From positions 3,720,001 through 3,784,000 of the forward strand of contig NZ_CP108046.1 of assembly GCF_041435115.1 (NCBI RefSeq): a stretch of DNA of 64,000 bases. The letters are read 5' to 3'. Positions 1 through 5,749 of the stretch are shown here, in pieces. The translations under genes were made by a program, and so were the position numbers. Origin of the DNA: Streptomyces sp. NBC_00289. GTDB taxonomy: Bacteria; Actinomycetota; Actinomycetes; Streptomycetales; Streptomycetaceae. Under the pieces are notes generated by a model. The model was not told the origin of the DNA. It saw only the letters and a list, made by a program, of their open reading frames with translations, and did not search any database. The first letter of the stretch is position 1, and the number at the start of each line of letters is the position of its first letter.

Positions 1-2
1 GG

Positions 3-221
3 GAGTTCGCCCGGGTGTTCTCCGTGGCGTTCGTCAACCCCGAGGTCTACACGAACGTCGGCCTGGACCGGCGGGAGGCCGTGGCGCAGGTGCGGGCCAG
101 CGGACACCGGCGCGAGGTCATGCAGACGGGGGCGAGGAAACTGACCGACTTCCTGGACGACATCGGGGTGTTGCGGGGAGTGGGGCGGCGGCTCTGGAAG
201 TCGTCCGGGCTGCTGGCGTAG
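3..221 (+). CDS. Probable diiron oxygenase (AurF-like), C-terminal fragment
   Basis: The gene enters from outside the window; only its last 72 codons are visible, in the frame that ends at the TAG at 219-221. The fragment reads FVNPEVYTNVGLDRREA, then an Arg-rich stretch, then LTDFLDDIGVLRG and a tail RLWKSSGLLA. This order (NPEVY, GLD-REA, a helix, a GxxRxLW end) recalls the C-terminus of AurF/p-aminobenzoate N-oxygenase-like diiron proteins, but this is from memory. No metal ligands lie in the visible part, so the call is tentative. A TetR gene follows 35 bp downstream on the same strand. Confidence 0.4.
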   Translation, partial: EFARVFSVAFVNPEVYTNVGLDRREAVAQVRASGHRREVMQTGARKLTDFLDDIGVLRGVGRRLWKSSGLLA

Positions 222-256
222 GCCGGGCGCCGGGCGGGGCGGTTACGCTGCCCCAT

Positions 257-910
257 ATGACCCCCTCCGCCGCCACCCCCGCGTACCGCCGCCTGAGCGT
301 CGAGGAACGCCGGAGCCAGCTGCTCGACGCCGCGCTGTCCCTTTTCGCGCACCGGGTGCCGGAGGACGTGTCCCTGGACGACGTGGCGGAGGCGGCCGGG
401 GTGTCGCGGCCGCTCGTGTACCGCTACTTCCCGGGCGGGAAGCAGCAGCTGTACGAGGCGGCGCTGCGGTCCGCCGCGGAGGAGCTGCGGCACTGCTTCG
501 ACGAGCCGCGCGAGGGCCCGCTGCTCCCCCGGCTGACCCGCGCCCTGGACCGCTACCTCGCCTTCGTCGACCAGCACGACGCCGGTTTCAGCGCGCTGCT
601 CCAGGGCGGCAGCGTTGTGGAGACGTCCCGGACGACGGCCATCGTGGACGGCGTACGGCGGGCCGCGGCCGAGCACATCCTCAGCCATCTGCGGGTCACG
701 GAGCCCGGCCTGCTGCTGCGGATGACCGTACGGATGTGGATCACGGCGGTCGAGGCCGCCTCGCTGATCTGGCTCGACGAGGGCAAGCAGCCGCCGGTGG
801 CCGAGCTGCGGGACTGGCTGGTCGAGCAGTTCGTGGCCGTGCTGTCGGTGACCGCGGGGCGGGACCCGCAGACCGCGGCGCTGGTCGAGGCGCTCGCGGC
901 GGATGGCTGA
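257..910 (+). CDS. TetR/AcrR-family transcriptional regulator
   Basis: 217 aa, usual size for the family. Residues about 14-62 form the TetR_N domain: RRSQLLDAALSLFA, then DVSLDDVAEAAGVSRPLVYRYFPGGKQ, the classic helix-turn-helix with the YRYF end. The C-terminal two thirds are helical and would form the dimer and ligand pocket; the ligand is unknown. There is no clear ribosome binding site, but TACGCT at 244-249 ends 7 nt before the ATG, so the message may be leaderless. The stop overlaps the next gene by 8 bp, so the two are probably translationally coupled. The regulator probably controls itself or the neighbouring oxygenase. Confidence 0.9.
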   Translation: MTPSAATPAYRRLSVEERRSQLLDAALSLFAHRVPEDVSLDDVAEAAGVSRPLVYRYFPGGKQQLYEAALRSAAEELRHCFDEPREGPLLPRLTRALDRYLAFVDQHDAGFSALLQGGSVVETSRTTAIVDGVRRAAAEHILSHLRVTEPGLLLRMTVRMWITAVEAASLIWLDEGKQPPVAELRDWLVEQFVAVLSVTAGRDPQTAALVEALAADG

Positions 911-1220
911 CACTGGTGCCGTGAAGAGCGAAGACATCCCCTTCGAGGGCGGGCCGATGGACGGCCGGGTGCTGCCCGTGCTGCTGGGGCCCACCGGGCA
1001 GCCGCCCAAGATCTACCGCATCCCCGTCCCCGACGCCGCCGGCGGCCCGCCCACCGTGCTCGTCTACCGGCGGGAACCGCGCGGGCACAGCAGGCGGCTC
1101 GGGCTCCAGCGGGGATGGAAGTACGCCTACGACCCCGAGGGCGGCGACGGCAGGCTCAGATGGCCGTGGACCAGGCCAGACGCCACGCCGGGCGGCAAGC
1201 CGGAAGCCACCGACGGGTGA
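903..1220 (+). CDS. Small conserved hypothetical protein
   Basis: 105 aa, soluble, with no signal peptide or membrane segment. It is rich in Pro, Gly and Arg, with the recognisable stretches PFEGGPMDGRVLPVL and VLVYRREPRG followed by WKYAYDPEG. I cannot name a domain; the pattern looks like a compact beta protein. It overlaps the end of the TetR gene by 8 bp, which argues for co-expression. The coding frame shows normal Streptomyces third-position GC bias, which supports it as real. Function unknown. Confidence 0.65.
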   Translation: MADTGAVKSEDIPFEGGPMDGRVLPVLLGPTGQPPKIYRIPVPDAAGGPPTVLVYRREPRGHSRRLGLQRGWKYAYDPEGGDGRLRWPWTRPDATPGGKPEATDG

Positions 1221-1323
1221 CCTGGTTGCGCCGAACCGCGCACACCCGGCGCGCGGACTCGGCGCACGCGTCTGATGCTCGCGATGCGGAACGGAAGGAC
1301 CGTTGCGCATCGGAGGTGATGAC

Positions 1324-2586
1324 GTGTCAGGAAGGTTCCTGCGTCTGGTCTGTACGGCGGCGGTGGCGGCCGGCACCGTTCTCGCACCGCTGCCGGCGGC
1401 GGCCGCACCCGGGCCAGGGGAACCGTCCACGGCCGCACCCGAACCCGGGGAATCCCCCACGACCGCACCCGAACCCGGGGAACCCTCCACGGCCGCGCTG
1501 CTGACGGACCTCCAGCGCCTGTACCGGGAGGCCGAGCGGGCCACCGAGGCGTACAACGCCTCCGAGGAGAAGCTGACGAAGCAGCGCGCGGAGGCCGACC
1601 GGCTGGAGCGTGAGCTCTCCCGCGCTCGACTCTCCCTGCGCGACAGCCGCGGGGCTGCGGGCAGGCTGGTCCGGCAGCAGTACCAGACCAGCACCGCCCT
1701 CTCCCCGTACGTACGGCTGCTGCTCGCCCGCGATCCGCAGCACGCGCTCGACGAGGGCCATGTGATCGGGCAGCTCGCGCGGGAACGGGCCGACACGGTG
1801 GGCCGGCTGACCGGGAACGAGCGGAAGGCCGACGGCCTGGCGCGCCGGGCGCGCAAGGCCCTGGACGACCGGCTCACCCTCGCCGAACGGACGAAGAAGG
1901 AGCGCGACGCCGTACGCGCGCGGCTCGCGGACGTCGAGGAACTGCTCGCCTCGCTGAGCGCCGAACAGTTGGCGGCGCTGGCGGAGTTCGAGGAGAAGGG
2001 GATCGACCGGGCCCAGCAGGATCTCGTCGCCTCCGGCGCGCTGAGCGGCGCGACGGCTGACGACGGTGTCGGAGACGAGAGTGACGGCAAGGCGGGCGGG
2101 ACGCCGAAGCCGTCGCGGGAGGGCGACCGGGCCGTCCGGTACGCGATGCGGCAGCTCGGGAAGCCGTACCAGTGGGGTGCGGAGGGGCCGAAGTCGTACG
2201 ACTGCTCCGGGCTGACCTCGCAGGCCTGGGACCACGCGGGGAAATCCGTCCCGCGCACCAGCCAGGAGCAGTGGGCGCGGCTCAAGCGGATTCCGCTGAG
2301 CGAACTGCGCCCGGGCGACCTGGTCGTCTACTTCCCCGAGGCCACCCACGTCGCCCTCTACGTCGGCGGCGGGAAGGTCGTGCAGGCACCGCGTCCCGGT
2401 GCGCGGGTCAAGGTCTCCCCGATCGCCGCCAACCCGATCCTGGGCGCCGTCCGCCCGGACCCGCACGCGGCACCCCTACGGCACTACACACCGCCGAAGC
2501 TCCGGAACCGGAACCGGAACCTGAACCGGAACCTGGACCTGACCGGCACGGCCCACGCGCCCCACTCGGCCCGCCAGGCCCCCTGA
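1324..2586 (+). CDS. Secreted NlpC/P60 cell-wall endopeptidase
   Basis: About 420 aa from a GTG at 1324, chosen because GGAGG at 1312-1316 lies 7 nt upstream; an ATG at 1303 in the same frame has no such site. A signal peptide (LVCTAAVAAGTVLAPLPAAAA) is followed by three 10-residue repeats of the type PEPGEPSTAA, a long coiled-coil region (residues about 55-245) and a C-terminal NlpC/P60 domain. The catalytic Cys is in DCSGLTSQAW (about residue 294) and the His in THVALYVGGG (about 342). Such proteins cleave peptidoglycan stem peptides outside the cell; the coiled coil probably keeps the enzyme inactive or binds a partner, as in RipA-type proteins. The tail is low complexity (RNRNRNLNRNL), encoded by a hexanucleotide run. 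Confidence 0.88.
   Translation: MSGRFLRLVCTAAVAAGTVLAPLPAAAAPGPGEPSTAAPEPGESPTTAPEPGEPSTAALLTDLQRLYREAERATEAYNASEEKLTKQRAEADRLERELSRARLSLRDSRGAAGRLVRQQYQTSTALSPYVRLLLARDPQHALDEGHVIGQLARERADTVGRLTGNERKADGLARRARKALDDRLTLAERTKKERDAVRARLADVEELLASLSAEQLAALAEFEEKGIDRAQQDLVASGALSGATADDGVGDESDGKAGGTPKPSREGDRAVRYAMRQLGKPYQWGAEGPKSYDCSGLTSQAWDHAGKSVPRTSQEQWARLKRIPLSELRPGDLVVYFPEATHVALYVGGGKVVQAPRPGARVKVSPIAANPILGAVRPDPHAAPLRHYTPPKLRNRNRNLNRNLDLTGTAHAPHSARQAP
1411..1500 (+). repeat. Three 30-bp in-frame repeats in the NlpC/P60 gene
   Basis: Three consecutive 30-bp units (1411-1440, 1441-1470, 1471-1500) encode PGPGEPSTAA, PEPGESPTTA and PEPGEPSTAA just after the signal peptide. They form a proline-rich linker, and copy number could change without shifting the frame. 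Confidence 0.85.
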
Positions 2587-2659
2587 CGCGGGCCGCAGGG
2601 TCGTGTCGACGTGCGGTTCCCGCCGCGTGGGTGCGAGCGGACGCACCCGAGCCGCGGCG

Positions 2660-2864
2660 GGCACAACGGACCGGCGGTTGACACACCCCCGAGCCGCGAC
2701 CGGCACACCGGACCGGCGGTGGGCAGACGCGACCGCCGCAGGCACACCGGACCGGCCGGTCGACACACCCCCGCCCCGCGACCGGCACACCGGACCGGCG
2801 GTCGACACACCCCCGCGCCGCGGCCGGCACAACGGACCGGCGGTGGGCGGACGCGACCGCCGCA
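2660..2864. repeat. GC-rich tandem repeat, five units of 39-43 bp
   Basis: Five head-to-tail units start at 2660, 2702, 2741, 2784 and 2826, each opening with GGCACA(A/C)CGGACCGGC. Lengths are 42, 39, 43, 42 and 39 bp. Two unit types alternate as A-B-A-A-B: type A ends in a run of CACACCCCC, type B in ACGCGACCGCCGCA. The array fills most of the gap between the convergent NlpC/P60 gene (ends 2586) and the flavin monooxygenase gene (ends 2920). No convincing gene lies in this gap. Confidence 0.85.
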
Positions 2865-2919
2865 GGCGCAAGCGACCGTGGCGGACGATGCGACCGCGGC
2901 GCACTCCGTCCCGCGGCGA

Positions 2920-4173
2920 TCAGCCCGCGGCCACCGAGGCCAGGTAGGCGTCCGTCTTCTCGGGCTCGTAGAAGAAGTTCTCGAAGTCCGCGGGATCGTT
3001 GAACCCGTTGGCGAAACGATTAGCCACCGGCTGGAGCTGGCCGGCCGCGCCGATGAGGTTCAGGATGTGCTCCGGCGGCGGAGCGAGCATCGCGTTGGTC
3101 CACTTGGTGACGTGCTGGGCGGTGTCCCAGTAGCGGTCGAAGGTGGCCTGCATCCAGGTCCCGTCGAACTCCTTCTCGCCGTGCTCCAGGATCGAGGCGA
3201 GGTAGGCGGCCGCGCACTTGGCCGCGGAGTTGGAGCCCTGCCCGGTGATCGGGTCGTTCGCGACGACGACGTCCGCGACACCGAGCACCAGACCGCCGCC
3301 GGGCAGCCGGCCGATCGGGTTGCGGACCGTGGGCGCGTACCGTCCCGCCAACGTGCCGCCCGCGTCGGTCAGTTCGACCTTGGTGGCGCGCGCGTACTCC
3401 CAGGGGACGAACTTCTTCATGAGTTCCAGGGTCAGGGAGAGGTGCTCCGCCGGGTCCTTGACGCCCTTGAAGACGTCGAGCGGGCCGCCGGGTATGCCCT
3501 CCCAGAACAGGATGTCCGCGCGGCCGGAGGTGGTGAACGTCGGCATGACGAACAGCTCGCCGACGCCGGGCACCAGGTTGCAGCGGACCGCGTCGTACTC
3601 CGGGTGCTCGGGACGCGGGCCCAGACCGTGGACGTAGGAGACGGCCAGCGCGCGCTGCGGCTCGCCGTACGGCGAACGCGAGGCGTCCCGGCCGAACATC
3701 GACACCAGCTCGCCCTTGCCCGCCGACACCAGGACCAGGTCGTACGTACGGGAGAAGTAGTCGAGGTCGCCGACCGCCGCGCCGTGGATGACCAGTTGGC
3801 CGCCGCGCTGCGCGAAGGTCTCCATCCAGCCGGCCATCTTCACCCGCTGGTCGACCGACTGCGCGTACCCGTCGAGCCTGCCCACCCAGTCGATCGCGCG
3901 CTGCGTCGGACCCGGGTCGTGCGAACCGGGGGCGGCCACGGAGACGCCGAGCCCCTCGATCTTCGGGGCCTGGGACTCCCAGAAGTTCAGCGTGAGATCA
4001 CGTTCGTGCTGCAGCGCCGTGTGGAACATGCACTGCGTCGACATGACCCGGCCGGAGCGGATCTCGTCCGCCGTCCGGTTCGACATCAGGGTGACCTCGT
4101 AGCCGTGCGACTGGAGTCCGAGGGCGAGCTGGAGGCCGGACTGGCCGGCTCCGACGACGAGTATCTTCCGCAT
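2920..4173 (-). CDS. Styrene/indole monooxygenase-type FAD-dependent oxygenase
   Basis: 417 aa, matching the StyA (styrene monooxygenase A) length. Residues 1-30 hold the FAD-binding Rossmann motif (ILVVGAGQSGLQLALGL), and the middle shows the StyA-like stretch RSGRVMSTQCMFHTALQHERDL. Enzymes of this family take FADH2 from a separate reductase and epoxidise or hydroxylate aromatic or indole substrates. No StyB-like reductase is visible in the window, so the electron donor must be elsewhere. The gene starts 25 bp downstream of cvnD on the same strand and probably belongs to the conservon operon. The substrate is unknown. Confidence 0.82.
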   Translation of the reverse strand: MRKILVVGAGQSGLQLALGLQSHGYEVTLMSNRTADEIRSGRVMSTQCMFHTALQHERDLTLNFWESQAPKIEGLGVSVAAPGSHDPGPTQRAIDWVGRLDGYAQSVDQRVKMAGWMETFAQRGGQLVIHGAAVGDLDYFSRTYDLVLVSAGKGELVSMFGRDASRSPYGEPQRALAVSYVHGLGPRPEHPEYDAVRCNLVPGVGELFVMPTFTTSGRADILFWEGIPGGPLDVFKGVKDPAEHLSLTLELMKKFVPWEYARATKVELTDAGGTLAGRYAPTVRNPIGRLPGGGLVLGVADVVVANDPITGQGSNSAAKCAAAYLASILEHGEKEFDGTWMQATFDRYWDTAQHVTKWTNAMLAPPPEHILNLIGAAGQLQPVANRFANGFNDPADFENFFYEPEKTDAYLASVAAG

Positions 4174-4198
4174 GCGGCTGGTGACTCCTAAATCGCGA

Positions 4199-4840
4199 CT
4201 ACTCGGGGGTTGCGTCGAGCGCGTGGCCCACCAGGGCCAGGAGGGTCTCGATCACCGAGATCCGACGGCGCGCGTCCATGATCATTACAGGTATGTGCGC
4301 GGGGATCGTCAACGCCTCCCGCACATCCGCCGGCTCGAACCGCTCACTGCCGTCGAAGTGGTTGACCGCGACGACGTACGGCAGCCCGCAGCTCTCGAAG
4401 TAGTCGAGCGCGGGGAAACAGTCCTTGAGGCGGCGCGTGTCGGCCAGCACGACGGCGCCGATCGCGCCGCGTACCAGGTCGTCCCACATGAACCAGAACC
4501 GCTGCTGGCCCGGCGTGCCGAACAGGTAGAGCACCAGGTCGTCGTCGAGCGTGAGGCGGCCGAAGTCCATGGCCACCGTGGTGGTCAGCTTCTGCGGTGT
4601 GGCGGTGAGGTCGTCGGTGTCCTCGCTCGCCTCGGTCATCAGCGCCTCGGTCTGCAGGGGCGTGATCTCCGAGACGGCGGTGACGAGCGTGGTCTTGCCG
4701 ACCCCGAACCCGCCCGCGACCACGATCTTCGTGGCGACCGGCGCGCGGGTGCGGTCCGTCTGCCAGGACCTCGGGGGCTCCTCTTCGTCGAGGAGCGGGG
4801 AGACGCCGTAGGCGGCGGCGTCAGAGACGACGGAGTCCAC
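4199..4840 (-). CDS. cvnD: Conservon small Ras-like GTPase/ATPase (CvnD type)
   Basis: 213 aa. The P-loop GGFGVGKTT is at residues 43-51, followed by a switch-like stretch TTTVAMDFGRL, a G3-like motif FGTPGQQRFWFMWDDL, and VAVNHFDG near the guanine-specificity position. This matches the MglA/Ras-like proteins encoded last in actinobacterial conservons. They act at the membrane together with the sensor (A), roadblock (B) and DUF742 (C) proteins, in a signalling complex likened to eukaryotic G-protein modules. The start overlaps the end of cvnC by 20 bp, so translation is probably coupled. Confidence 0.93.
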   Translation of the reverse strand: MDSVVSDAAAYGVSPLLDEEEPPRSWQTDRTRAPVATKIVVAGGFGVGKTTLVTAVSEITPLQTEALMTEASEDTDDLTATPQKLTTTVAMDFGRLTLDDDLVLYLFGTPGQQRFWFMWDDLVRGAIGAVVLADTRRLKDCFPALDYFESCGLPYVVAVNHFDGSERFEPADVREALTIPAHIPVMIMDARRRISVIETLLALVGHALDATPE

Positions 4841-5249
4841 TCAGCACCCTTTCCAGCAGAGCGCGGTCCGGACGGCCCGTACCGTGACCGGTCCCGGTGC
4901 CGTACACACGAATCTTTCCCTGGTCCGCGAGGTCGCTCAGGAGCACGCGGACCACACCCAGCGGCATCTTCAGCAGCGCGGCGATCTCGGCCACCGTGCG
5001 CATACGGCGGCACAGCTCGACGATGGCCCGCATCTCCGGCATGACCCGGCTGGAGAGAGAACCGTTCATCAGTTCCCTGCGCTCCTCGCCGGCTTCGAGC
5101 GCGGCGGTGCTCGCGACGAACGTCTCGACGAGCAGGACGTGCCCGAAGCGGGTACGGCCGCCGGTCAGCGAGTAGGGGCGTACGCGGGCGGGCTTGCGGT
5201 CGCCGCCGCGTACGGGAAGCCTGGCCGGCATGCTGGCACTGGTGCTCAT
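4821..5249 (-). CDS. cvnC: Conservon DUF742 protein (CvnC type)
   Basis: 142 aa, the usual DUF742 size. It contains the typical VRPYSLTGGRTRFG stretch, then a winged-helix-like region (MPEMRAIVELCRRMRTVAEIAA, then LGVVRVLLSDLADQGKIRVY). DUF742 proteins sit third in conservons and are thought to bind the membrane complex; the winged-helix look hints at DNA or protein binding. It overlaps cvnB by 4 bp (ATGA) and cvnD by 20 bp, so the operon is tightly packed. Confidence 0.93.
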   Translation of the reverse strand: MSTSASMPARLPVRGGDRKPARVRPYSLTGGRTRFGHVLLVETFVASTAALEAGEERRELMNGSLSSRVMPEMRAIVELCRRMRTVAEIAALLKMPLGVVRVLLSDLADQGKIRVYGTGTGHGTGRPDRALLERVLSGLRRL

Positions 5250-5749
5250 CGGGCACTCCCCGTCGACTCGGCCTCGAGGGACTGTCGTAGCTCACTGCGG
5301 AGTTCGGGCGTCATGACGTGACCGGCGCGGCCCACGAAGAGCGCCATGTGGTAGGCCACCACGCTCATGTCGCAGTCCGCGGCGCCGTGCACGCCGAGCA
5401 GTGAGCCGTCGCTGATCGACATCACGAAGAGGCTGCCCTCGTCCATCGCGACCATCGTGTGCTTCACCGGGCCGGACTCCATCAGCCGGGCGGCGCCGAT
5501 GGTGAGGCTGCCGATGCCGGAGACGATGGTGGCGAGGTCGGCGGAGGAGCCGCGGGGGCCGGTGGGCCGCACCTCGAGCGCCTCCCGTGCCCCGGCGTTG
5601 CGGCCGGGGTCGGAGGAGAGCAGGAGCAGACCGTCGGAGGAGACCACCGCGACGGACTGGATGCCCGGCACCTCCTCGACGAGATTGGTCAGCAGCCAGT
5701 GCAGATTGCGGGCTTCACTGCTCAGTCCGAAGGTACTGGGCGCGGTCAA
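5246..5749 (-). CDS. cvnB: Conservon roadblock/LC7 protein (CvnB type)
   Basis: 167 aa with one roadblock/LC7 domain across about residues 12-110 (NLHWLLTNLVEEVPGIQSVAVVSSDGLLLLSS). Roadblock proteins in conservons act as regulators or exchange partners of the CvnD GTPase. The start overlaps the cvnA stop and its stop overlaps the cvnC start, each by a 4-bp ATGA, so all four cvn genes form one translationally coupled operon. Confidence 0.93.
   Translation of the reverse strand: MTAPSTFGLSSEARNLHWLLTNLVEEVPGIQSVAVVSSDGLLLLSSDPGRNAGAREALEVRPTGPRGSSADLATIVSGIGSLTIGAARLMESGPVKHTMVAMDEGSLFVMSISDGSLLGVHGAADCDMSVVAYHMALFVGRAGHVMTPELRSELRQSLEAESTGSAR

Noticed and set aside
2660..2864. Repeat array considered as a CRISPR array
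   Set aside because: Units are contiguous without unique spacers and no cas genes are nearby.
2611..4191. Plus-strand open frame of 526 codons across the repeat array and opposite the flavin monooxygenase
   Set aside because: Runs through tandem repeats and gives no recognisable protein; the minus-strand gene has a complete FAD-binding fold.
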